Below are positions 6,352 to 12,313 of a stretch of 12,313 nt of DNA, piece after piece. Under the pieces are notes generated by a model. It saw only the letters and a program-made list of their open reading frames with translations, was not told the origin of the DNA and did no database searches. The translations under genes were made by a program, and so were the position numbers. Source of the stretch: Phycisphaerae bacterium (GTDB taxonomy: Bacteria > Planctomycetota > Phycisphaerae > Sedimentisphaerales > SG8-4); the NCBI GenBank assembly GCA_030603035.1, contig JAUVYQ010000078.1, positions 1-12,313 on the forward strand, read 5' to 3'. The first letter of the stretch is position 1. Every line of letters starts with the position of its first letter.

Positions 6352-7857
6352 CTGTTCTAAGCCCTGGCCCCTGTTGATTATCACCTTATCAATCTTGAAC
6401 TGCCCCAAAGTGGTGACTAAATTGAAGAAGTCCGCCGGCTCGCCGTTGCCAACATCCAGAGTAATATGGCCGGGACCATAGCCGTCTAATCCTACACTCT
6501 TAAATGCCGCATCCAGACCAATCCATTTGTCGCCGACATATGCCTGTACCCAGGCATGTGGACCAAAGCAGTTACGCAAATTCTGCCACTCTTTTACGTA
6601 CACAACCCCTACAGCCACCTGAGCCGGGATCCCAACAGCCCGACACATCGCCGCCGTCAATACCGCAAACTCGCTGCAGTCGCCTTGCCTACTGGCTGCA
6701 ACTTCCACTGCTGTTGCATAACCAACCGACAGGCTTCCTTTCTTTATATATTTGGCAACAAACGATTCAATTTTTTTGGCAGCCTCGGCTGCATCTTTTG
6801 TATCACCCACCGCACGACAAGCAAGGTCAATTATCTCCTTACGGTCGCTTTGTAGAAATCTGTTGGGCTTCATCGCCTCTAAGATGACTTTATCTCTGCC
6901 CGTGTAAGGAAAACTCGTCCCTGCCGGTGCGGCAACGGGTTCGACAGTTACCATTACTTTGCCATTTTCCAGCCGCTGTACTTTTTGATTGTTATTGGCT
7001 GGTATCCTCAAACTATCCGTTTCTGGCGTTGGGCTCAAAATGTAGGTAATCGATGAAGCTGTGCTAATATTATCCAACGGCCTCGGACTGGCCAAAAACA
7101 CCTTATCAATTACTTCAAACACTTCGTTCGCACTGAGAGCAAATTCCTTGGCACAGGCGACCATCTCGATTTTCATCCCCGCTACCGGCATTATAGTCTT
7201 CTGTGTTCGCAGGTTTTCATCAACATAGCTGGTACTGACAATCTCACCGGCCCCCGGTATATTAAGGATTGTCGTCACTTCTGTCAAAGCCACGACGCGC
7301 CCTAACAGGTCAATGTTTCGTTTCGGCCCAACACGTATTTGGGCCTCAAGAGCCTGCAAGATTCCCGGACTGAATACCTTTGCGGTATACGTCGAACTTT
7401 CCTTCAGGCCTTTCTTGAGTTGTAGCAGGCGCAAACCTTCAGCCATTACCGCGCCGCTCGGCCATTCAAGCGTACTCTTCTGCTCGGCTCCCATTGAGGT
7501 CGTGGTCAGATTCACAGCGCCGTTGGCATCCACCGTCCCAGCCACTTTCATCGTCATCGCTGCCAATTCCTGCACAACCTCAAAACCCAGCGGCCTGCCG
7601 CCGGTCGTCTCGATACAGGTTTCCGTCATATCCATGGTTACCGGAACAGCAGCTCGGCTTATCGTAATGCTGACTTTTTCAGTAGTAGTCACTTTCCCAT
7701 CAGCCACGACCCGGCTCTGTATGGCATAGCCGACTTTCTTGCCTTCTATAAACACAGCAAAGTACTCCGTTTCGCCCCTGCTTATTGCTGATAGGGGCAT
7801 CGGCGAATCGGCCACTGCCAACACTAAGCAAACGCCAAGAAGATATCGAACTCTCAT
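6337..7857 (-). CDS. Secreted transglutaminase-like (papain-fold) protein
   Basis: This 506-residue protein starts at ATG 7857, with AGGAG (7869-7865) 7 nt upstream, the best ribosome binding site in the window. A longer in-frame extension to 8112 is rejected because it would run into murE and bury the signal peptide. Residues 1-25 (MRVRYLLGVCLVLAV, then a possible cut after PLSA) look like a Sec signal, so the protein is probably periplasmic. No lipobox is seen. A large N-terminal region (about 30-300) of beta-rich character has no motif I can name. The C-terminal transglutaminase core has the triad Cys394 (RQGDCSEFA), His434 (GPHAWVQAY) and Asp449 (IGLDAAF), all present. Such cores act as cysteine proteases, amidases or crosslinking enzymes; the substrate is unknown. 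It is divergent from murE with a 145-bp shared upstream region and converges on recJ. Confidence 0.88.
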   Translation of the reverse strand: MRVRYLLGVCLVLAVADSPMPLSAISRGETEYFAVFIEGKKVGYAIQSRVVADGKVTTTEKVSITISRAAVPVTMDMTETCIETTGGRPLGFEVVQELAAMTMKVAGTVDANGAVNLTTTSMGAEQKSTLEWPSGAVMAEGLRLLQLKKGLKESSTYTAKVFSPGILQALEAQIRVGPKRNIDLLGRVVALTEVTTILNIPGAGEIVSTSYVDENLRTQKTIMPVAGMKIEMVACAKEFALSANEVFEVIDKVFLASPRPLDNISTASSITYILSPTPETDSLRIPANNNQKVQRLENGKVMVTVEPVAAPAGTSFPYTGRDKVILEAMKPNRFLQSDRKEIIDLACRAVGDTKDAAEAAKKIESFVAKYIKKGSLSVGYATAVEVAASRQGDCSEFAVLTAAMCRAVGIPAQVAVGVVYVKEWQNLRNCFGPHAWVQAYVGDKWIGLDAAFKSVGLDGYGPGHITLDVGNGEPADFFNLVTTLGQFKIDKVIINRGQGLEQYFDF

Positions 7858-7864
7858 AATCCAG

Positions 7865-7869
7865 CTCCT
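7865..7869 (-). promoter_or_regulatory. Strong Shine-Dalgarno site deciding the transglutaminase start
   Basis: AGGAG on the minus strand lies 7 nt before ATG 7857 and directly before a signal-peptide-like N-terminus. It is clearer than the site of any other gene here and fixes the start. Confidence 0.75.
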
Positions 7870-8002
7870 TTCATATTTCATAGTACCGCTCTGGGATTTC
7901 TCAATAGATTCACTGCCACCAAGTATATACCCAAAACCATAATTTTTCATCGCAATAATTTTTCTTCCGGCTAAAATAAGCAAAAATTCTTTGTGGAAGC
8001 TT

Positions 8003-9535
8003 ATGACTTTTGGCGAACTCCTAAATCTGGTTTCTTCGGACAAAGTGCCCGGTATTTGCGTCGATTCCCGTCTTATCAAAGCTGGTGATATCTTCGTGGC
8101 TATTGAAGGCACTGTTTACGATGGCCACGATTTCATCGACCAGGCCCTTGCCAATGGCGCGAAATACATCGTTTGCCAACAATGTGAAGCATCGTGCGTG
8201 AGGCGTGAACAGAGGCACAAAGGCACAAAGCTAACGCAATACGCAATACGCAATACGCAATACGAGACTATAATCGTTGACGATTCTGCAGAAGCAGCAG
8301 CCCTTCTGGCACAGGCACGCAGGGGCAATCCGGCTTCGCAATTAACCAACCTCGCCGTTACCGGCACAAACGGAAAAACCACGGTCGCCTTTCTCGTTCG
8401 CTCTTGTATACAAAAGGCCGGCAAAAAGTGCGGCCTTATCAGCACAATCATTTACGATACCTGTTCAGCCACTTCCGAAGCAGCTCTAACAACGCCCGAT
8501 TGTTTGGCCATCGCCGAGAGACAGGAGCAAATAGTCAAGGCCGGCTCAAAATATATGGTCATTGAAGCCAGCAGCCACGCTCTTTCTCAAAACCGCCTGG
8601 CAGGTATTAACTTCAAAGCCGCCGCATTCACCAATCTCGCCGGCGACCATCTCGACTACCATAAAACAAAAGAAGATTACCTCGCCGCCAAAACCAAACT
8701 TTTTTCACTTCTTTCACCTGACGCTAAAGCGGTATTGAATAAACAATCGCCGGAGGCCAAACAAATCGCCGGCAAAACCAAGGCCAAAATCTTATGGTAC
8801 GCCGTTGATGAACCATCTGATTTAACTGCCTGTATCGAATCGCTGAATATAAGCGGAACGGTTTTTGTCTTGGAATATGCCGGCCAAAGACAAAAAGTAA
8901 AGACCCATTTGCTGGGCCGATATAATGTTAGCAATTCTCTCGCGGCGGCGGGACTGTGCCTCGCAGCCGGTTTCAATTTGGAAACGATAGCGGCCGGCCT
9001 TTCAGCTCTGCGAACAATACCCGGCCGATTGGAAAAACTCGACGGCGATGACGTTTCCGTCTTCATCGATTACGCCCACACCGATGACGCTTTGAAAAAT
9101 GTCCTCTTCACGCTAAAACCTTTCTGTAAGGGCAGGCTAACGGTTGTTTTCGGCTGCGGCGGTGATAGAGACAGAACTAAACGGCCCCGTATGGCTAATG
9201 TCGCTGAACAATTAGCCGATTTTATCATCGTTACCAGCGACAACCCAAGAACGGAAGAACCTATGGCTATCATTGAGGAAATCATCGCCGGCTTCGAAAA
9301 AAGCCCTTCAATACAAAGTAAGGAAATACGCAATACGCAATACGCAATACGCAATACGAAGATAATTGAGCCGGACAGAAAAAAGGCCATTGAATTGGCT
9401 ATAAAAACTGCGGCCAAAGATGATATCGTGCTTATTGCAGGCAAAGGCCACGAAACGTATCAGATAATTGGAAAGCAAAAATTTGATTTCAGCGACAAAA
9501 AAATCGCTCAGGAGTATCTGAGAAAATCAAGATGA
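8003..9535 (+). CDS. murE: UDP-N-acetylmuramoyl-L-alanyl-D-glutamate--2,6-diaminopimelate ligase
   Basis: MurE is the cytoplasmic ATP-dependent ligase that adds the third stem-peptide residue. From ATG 8003 it has 510 residues. The N-terminal substrate domain has CVDSR and AGDIFVAI. The central ATPase domain has the P-loop TGTNGKTT (G121-T127), the EASSHAL motif and the Lys-bearing YLAAKTKLF helix. The C-terminal domain has DYAHTDDAL, GCGGDRDRTKRP and GKGHE. DNPR (413-416) is the known signature for meso-diaminopimelate. A TTG at 7991 would add four residues; ATG is preferred, but neither has a clear ribosome site. Two surface loops are lengthened by translated repeats (GTKLTQYAIRNTQYE and KEIRNTQYAIRNTK). 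Both are in frame and outside the motifs, so the enzyme is probably active. The stop overlaps an ATG in the ATGA form, the natural murF start. Confidence 0.95.
   Translation: MTFGELLNLVSSDKVPGICVDSRLIKAGDIFVAIEGTVYDGHDFIDQALANGAKYIVCQQCEASCVRREQRHKGTKLTQYAIRNTQYETIIVDDSAEAAALLAQARRGNPASQLTNLAVTGTNGKTTVAFLVRSCIQKAGKKCGLISTIIYDTCSATSEAALTTPDCLAIAERQEQIVKAGSKYMVIEASSHALSQNRLAGINFKAAAFTNLAGDHLDYHKTKEDYLAAKTKLFSLLSPDAKAVLNKQSPEAKQIAGKTKAKILWYAVDEPSDLTACIESLNISGTVFVLEYAGQRQKVKTHLLGRYNVSNSLAAAGLCLAAGFNLETIAAGLSALRTIPGRLEKLDGDDVSVFIDYAHTDDALKNVLFTLKPFCKGRLTVVFGCGGDRDRTKRPRMANVAEQLADFIIVTSDNPRTEEPMAIIEEIIAGFEKSPSIQSKEIRNTQYAIRNTKIIEPDRKKAIELAIKTAAKDDIVLIAGKGHETYQIIGKQKFDFSDKKIAQEYLRKSR
8196..8264 (+). 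repeat. Compound heptamer repeat in the murE N-terminal domain
   Basis: Two near copies GCGTGAG/GCGTGAA (8196-8209) are followed by two copies of the octamer GGCACAAA (8214-8229), then four exact copies of ACGCAAT (8234-8261) and a final ACG. Three heptamers make seven codons, so the tract is read as the peptide period AIRNTQY. The insertion lies between the VCQQC strand and the VDDSAEA helix of MurE. Confidence 0.9.
9328..9358 (+). repeat. ACGCAAT heptamer tract in the murE C-terminal domain
   Basis: Four exact ACGCAAT units (9328-9355) plus ACG are read as EIRNTQYAIRNTK. They sit in the loop before the EPDRKKAIELAI helix, a place where MurE proteins vary in length. The reading frame is kept. 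Confidence 0.9.
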
Positions 9536-9636
9536 AAGAATTCTCAATTACAGCCCTGGCCCGGATAATAAAAGCTTGTCTCGCTCCACAGGGACTTGCA
9601 ATACGCAATACGCAATACGAGAATTCACCGGTGTAA
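9532..9636 (+). pseudogene. murF: Displaced natural 5' end of murF (out of frame with the rest)
   Basis: ATG 9532 overlaps the murE stop (ATGA) and opens 34 codons starting MKEFSITALARIIKACL, then passes through the ACGCAAT tract and stops at TAA 9634. These first residues match the usual MurF beginning (compare E. coli MurF, MISVTLSQLTDILNGEL, directly before its TTDTR motif). The matching VSTDSR of this gene lies 15 codons beyond the tract but in the other frame. I read this as the true N-terminus, cut off by a copy-number change in the repeat. Adding one 7-bp unit, or removing two, would fuse it in frame to the remainder. Confidence 0.75.
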
Positions 9637-10991
9637 GTACCGACTCGCGAACTACGCAAATCGGCGATTGCTTTTTTGCTGTTACCGGCGACAATTTCGA
9701 CGGCCACGATTACGTAGCTGATGCACTTGCCGGAGGTGCGGTTTGTGCTGTGGTCGGCAAAGAAATCAAAGACACCAAATTTATTGGCAAACCCATACTC
9801 AAGGTTAATGATACCGTAAGAGCCCTCGGCGATTTTGCCGCAGAATACCGTCGCAGGATGGGCTTTAAGGTAGTCGCAATAACCGGCTCAGTAGGCAAAA
9901 CAACCGCAAGGCAAATCGCTTATCACATCTTAAGTCAGCATTACCGTGTATTTCAGGCGCCGAAAAATTTCAATAACAATATAGGTCTGCCTTTGACGCT
10001 GCTCGCCGCTGACCCGGAGGACCAAATCGTCATCGCCGAGCTTGGCAGCAACCACCCCGGTGAGATAGCTTACTTGACTCGAATTGCTCAACCCAATATC
10101 GCTGTTGTTACCAATGTTTATCCAGCCCATTTGGTAGGGTTCGGTGACCTGCAAACTATAATGCAGGAAAAATTATCCATATCAGAAGGATTGCAGCCCG
10201 GCGGTATTTTCATAATCAACGCTGACTTGGTTAAATGGTTAAATGGTAATCAGTTAAATTACCAATCACCAATTACCAATCACCAAATTATAACTTTCGG
10301 CAAATCAGATGGCTCTAACTACCAGGCCCGGAACATTGATTCCACCGGCTTCGGCAGCAGTTTCACTATCGATGGCCCCCCGCCTTGCGGGAGCCGCACG
10401 CAGGTTTACTTGCCATTGCTTGGCCCGGGCAATGTCGAAAATGCGCTTGCCGCCTGGGCTATTTGCAGCCAATTTGGCCTGACTATCGATGATTTTGCAC
10501 AGGCCGTAAAGGGCTTGCCGCCCGTTTCTATGCGTGCTGAACTGCTCCAAATCGGCACACTAACGGTATTAAATGATTGTTACAATGCAAACCCGGCCTC
10601 AATGAAAAATGCACTGGATATATTGACTAATCTTGGCTCAGGCCAAAGACGCCGACTCACTTTTATCTGTGGTGATATGGCTGAACTGGGACAGCAAGCC
10701 GAACTCTTGCACGCCGAGCTGGGTGCCTCTGTTGCACGGGCCGGAGTGCAGCTCTTACTGGCAGTCGGCAAATTTGCGAAAATCACAGCCAAAGCTGCAA
10801 AAAGAACCGCCGAATACGATTTAGGTTCCCGCGAAGCGGGGTCCCTGCAAACAAAATGTTTCAAAGATATGCTTTCAGCTTGTAATAATCTGGAAAAATT
10901 CATAAAAGATTACGATATAATATTAGTCAAAGGTTCACGGGTGGCCGGACTTGAAACGGCCGTCGAAAAACTAAAAGAGGTTTTCTCGTGA
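9576..10991 (+). CDS. murF: UDP-N-acetylmuramoyl-tripeptide--D-alanyl-D-alanine ligase (main frame)
   Basis: MurF is the cytoplasmic ligase that adds D-Ala-D-Ala to complete the UDP-MurNAc pentapeptide. As drawn it has 471 residues from TTG 9576, the only standard start codon available in this frame, with no Shine-Dalgarno site. Present are VSTDSR and GDCFFAV (N-terminal domain), the P-loop TGSVGKTT (103-110), NFNNNIGLPLTLL, AELGSNHPGEIAYL, VTNVYPAHL, then NDCYNANPASM, GDMAELG and LVKGSR in the C-terminal domain. All catalytic landmarks are intact; only the first 20 or so residues are in another frame (9532-9636). Translated repeats appear at four places: the ACGCAAT tract at the N-terminus, QSPITNHQ (CCAATYA heptamers), DGPPPCGSR and GSREAGS (GC hairpins). 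The stop is 13 nt before mraY. The enzyme family is certain; expression depends on which start is used. Confidence 0.9.
   Translation: MSRSTGTCNTQYAIREFTGVSTDSRTTQIGDCFFAVTGDNFDGHDYVADALAGGAVCAVVGKEIKDTKFIGKPILKVNDTVRALGDFAAEYRRRMGFKVVAITGSVGKTTARQIAYHILSQHYRVFQAPKNFNNNIGLPLTLLAADPEDQIVIAELGSNHPGEIAYLTRIAQPNIAVVTNVYPAHLVGFGDLQTIMQEKLSISEGLQPGGIFIINADLVKWLNGNQLNYQSPITNHQIITFGKSDGSNYQARNIDSTGFGSSFTIDGPPPCGSRTQVYLPLLGPGNVENALAAWAICSQFGLTIDDFAQAVKGLPPVSMRAELLQIGTLTVLNDCYNANPASMKNALDILTNLGSGQRRRLTFICGDMAELGQQAELLHAELGASVARAGVQLLLAVGKFAKITAKAAKRTAEYDLGSREAGSLQTKCFKDMLSACNNLEKFIKDYDIILVKGSRVAGLETAVEKLKEVFS
9598..9619 (+). repeat. ACGCAAT heptamer tract at the murF frameshift point
   Basis: A partial unit (GCAAT, 9598-9602) precedes two exact ACGCAAT units (9603-9616) and ACG. 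This is the same repeat as in murE, which has four units in each tract. The frame of the natural murF start and the frame of the murF body meet here, one unit short of being joined. Confidence 0.9.
10229..10290 (+). repeat. Second heptamer family (CCAATYA) with inverted partner inside murF
   Basis: Two GGTTAAAT octamers (10229-10244) are followed by CCAATCA, CCAATTA and CCAATCA (10262-10282) and a degraded unit. The left part (GGTAAT) is a partial inverse of the right part (ATTACC), so a weak hairpin can form. It encodes NGNQLNYQSPITNHQI between INADLVKWL and ITFG, in frame. Confidence 0.7.
10379..10391 (+). repeat. GC hairpin element in murF
   Basis: CCCGC-CTT-GCGGG is a perfect 5-bp stem within the segment encoding DGPPPCGSR. 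It looks like a single-hairpin relative of the REP-like elements. It is in frame and lies in a variable loop between the SFTID and VYLPLLG strands. Confidence 0.45.
10828..10840 (-). repeat. GC hairpin element in murF, second copy
   Basis: CCCGC-GAA-GCGGG is a perfect 5-bp stem, followed by GTCCCTGCA. This order resembles the reverse complement of REP-like copy A (TCCCGAAAGGGATGCC). It is read in frame as GSREAGS, near the MurF C-terminus between EYD and KCFKDML. Confidence 0.5.
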
Positions 10992-11004
10992 AGCGAGATA
11001 TGAG

Positions 11005-12138
11005 ATGATATACCACTTGTTATGGTATTTGCGTGCCGGGGAACGATTCCATTTCTATGCCTACCAGAACGTGATGTTTCGCTCCGTAGCAGCCGTTTTG
11101 ACCAGCTTCCTGATTGCCATTTTTATTGGTCCCACCATTATCCGCTGGCTTATGCGCAAAAAGATTGGCGACCGTCCGGAGTTTCACCACGCCGCTCTCA
11201 ACGAATTGACCAAAGAAAAGGCCAACACACCCACGATGGGAGGCCTGATTATCATACTTGCAGTTCTCGCAACAACCTTATTATGGGCCAAATTGAACTA
11301 TCCGTTTGTTCAAAAAGCGATTATTTTAACAATATGGTTCGCTGTCCTGGGTGGTGTCGATGACTGGCTGAAACTCACCAGCGATGTTCGACACCGCAGC
11401 AGAAGCGGGCTAAAGGCCTGGGAGAAGCTCATCTTCCAAATCGGTGGAGCTGTTTTGATAGCCTCGTTTTTATTTGCTGATTTTGTCGATATTCCTGACG
11501 GCCAGCTATTCTGGCTGCCATTCTACAAAAAGGGCATACACCTGGCCACCTGGATGTTAATATTGATAGCAATCTTTTATATATCAGCCACCAGCAATGC
11601 CGTGAACCTGGCCGATGGTATGGATGGATTGGCAGCCGGATGCGTGGGAATGGTCAGTTTGGTCCTGGCGGTGCTTTGCTATGTCGCCTCCGAGACGATG
11701 ACACGAACCACTCCTGTTACTTGGGCAGCTTATCTCCTGCTCCCGCATATACCACAGGCCGGCGAGCTGAGCATCTTTTATTCGGCAATCGTAGGAGCCG
11801 TGCTCGGCTTCTTGTGGTTCAACTGCCATCCCGCCCAGACATTTATGGGAGATGTTGGCTCGCTTCCATTAGGCGCCGCAATGGGATATGGTGCACTGGT
11901 GACGAGAAATGAAATTCTGCTTTTAATTATTGGAGGCGTATTCGTGCTGGAATTGGTCAGCGTAGTATTGCAGGTCGGCTATTTCAAATACACCGGCGGA
12001 AAACGCCTCTTTAGATGTGCCCCCATCCATCATCATTTTCACCTGGCCGGCTGGAGCGAGCCACAGGTGGTAGTACGTTTTTGGCTCTTAGCCGCCGCCT
12101 TTGCCGCTGTTGCTCTCGCTACTCTAAAAATCCGCTAA
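11005..12138 (+). CDS. mraY: Phospho-N-acetylmuramoyl-pentapeptide-transferase
   Basis: MraY is the polytopic inner-membrane enzyme that transfers phospho-MurNAc-pentapeptide from UDP to undecaprenyl phosphate, giving lipid I. It has 377 residues, slightly above the usual 320-370, and about ten hydrophobic segments are visible. Key motifs are TPTMGG, the GGVDDWLK aspartate pair D119/D120, NLADGMDGL (N201, D204), the MGDVGSLPLG loop with D283, and PIHHHF with H342-H344. ATG 11005 is 13 nt after the murF stop; a second ATG at 11000 is in another frame. No strong Shine-Dalgarno site is present, so translation is probably coupled to murF. No repeat insertion is found here, in contrast to murE and murF, perhaps because membrane loops tolerate them less. 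Confidence 0.96.
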   Translation: MIYHLLWYLRAGERFHFYAYQNVMFRSVAAVLTSFLIAIFIGPTIIRWLMRKKIGDRPEFHHAALNELTKEKANTPTMGGLIIILAVLATTLLWAKLNYPFVQKAIILTIWFAVLGGVDDWLKLTSDVRHRSRSGLKAWEKLIFQIGGAVLIASFLFADFVDIPDGQLFWLPFYKKGIHLATWMLILIAIFYISATSNAVNLADGMDGLAAGCVGMVSLVLAVLCYVASETMTRTTPVTWAAYLLLPHIPQAGELSIFYSAIVGAVLGFLWFNCHPAQTFMGDVGSLPLGAAMGYGALVTRNEILLLIIGGVFVLELVSVVLQVGYFKYTGGKRLFRCAPIHHHFHLAGWSEPQVVVRFWLLAAAFAAVALATLKIR

Positions 12139-12198
12139 ATTGCCGTCCTCCAGCCGTAATCAGTCAATACAGCTTGATTGTTTGATTTTTCTTTTTCA

Positions 12199-12231
12199 GG
12201 GCACCCGCCTCCCAGAGGGGTGCCCGTCAAG
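12199..12231 (-). repeat. REP-like hairpin downstream of mraY
   Basis: GGGCACC (12199-12205) pairs with GGTGCCC (12219-12225), and inside it CCTC pairs with GAGG around a CCA loop. The right half, CTCCCAGAGGGGTGCCC, matches inverted copy B (CTCCCAGGGGGGATGCCCC) with one substitution and one missing base before its last C. The lack of a T-run argues against a standard terminator, though a T-rich stretch lies just upstream. The remaining bases to the window end show no supported gene. Confidence 0.6.
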
Positions 12232-12313
12232 TTTGTAGGTAAAAATAACCCTCCAACAGGTGCATTTTTGGTAAATTAGCTTAAAATTCACCTAAAAATG
12301 TTTCTGCCATTGG

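Noticed and set aside
7858..8112. Upstream extension of the transglutaminase-like gene to 8112
   Set aside because: The frame is open, but the extension overlaps murE, places the signal peptide internally and ignores the strong AGGAG before ATG 7857.
8234..8261. ACGCAAT tract considered as a CRISPR array
   Set aside because: Units are 7 bp and directly adjacent without spacers, inside a coding gene.
12199..12225. Hairpin after mraY considered as an intrinsic terminator
   Set aside because: No T-run follows the stem, and half of it matches the dispersed REP-like element.
12298..12313. ATG at 12298 considered as the start of the next operon gene
   Set aside because: Only five codons are visible (MFLPL), and there is no ribosome site to support it.

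Overview
The window looks like a chromosomal segment of a Gram-negative-type, peptidoglycan-making bacterium. It is most plausibly a planctomycete (Phycisphaerae-like). That placement is inference: it rests on the mix of a clan GH-D glycosidase, a SEC-C protein, sparse Shine-Dalgarno sites and heavy invasion of genes by short repeats, not on any marker comparison. MurE carries the DNPR signature, so the peptidoglycan should contain meso-diaminopimelate.

Layout. 1-84 is the tail of an unidentified plus-strand gene. 144-2315 is a clan GH-D (GH36-like) alpha-galactosidase, clearly GC-richer than everything after it and without a convincing N-terminus. 2316-2657 is non-coding, with a candidate sigma70-type promoter and a perfect 12-bp inverted repeat. 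Then come an SDR oxidoreductase (2658-3419), a SEC-C hypothetical protein (3531-4355) and recJ (4472-6310). A secreted transglutaminase-like protein (7857-6337, minus) converges on recJ. Divergent from it runs a peptidoglycan precursor operon: murE (8003-9535), murF (9532/9576-10991) and mraY (11005-12138). murE and murF overlap at ATGA, and mraY follows murF by 13 nt.

How the genes work together. MurE adds diaminopimelate to UDP-MurNAc-L-Ala-D-Glu, MurF adds D-Ala-D-Ala, and MraY moves the finished phospho-MurNAc-pentapeptide onto undecaprenyl phosphate (lipid I). RecJ is a housekeeping 5'-3' single-strand exonuclease. The other genes have no evident link to this pathway.

The unusual part is a repeat system. 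Several unrelated-looking low-complexity tracts share a 7-bp period: ACGCAAT, CCAATYA, degenerate CGRNAAT/CGATAC, TCAAMGT, and ACTTTAAACTTAAA, which is 14 bp or 2x7. They are mixed with short GC-rich double-hairpin (REP-like) elements. They sit inside recJ, murE (twice), murF (several times) and the SEC-C gene, usually keeping the frame. In murF the ACGCAAT tract does not keep the frame. The natural MurF N-terminus starts at 9532 in one frame and the rest of the enzyme is in another. Exactly one more ACGCAAT unit would join them. This is either a slippage-switchable essential gene, a forced restart at TTG 9576, or a repeat miscount in the assembly.
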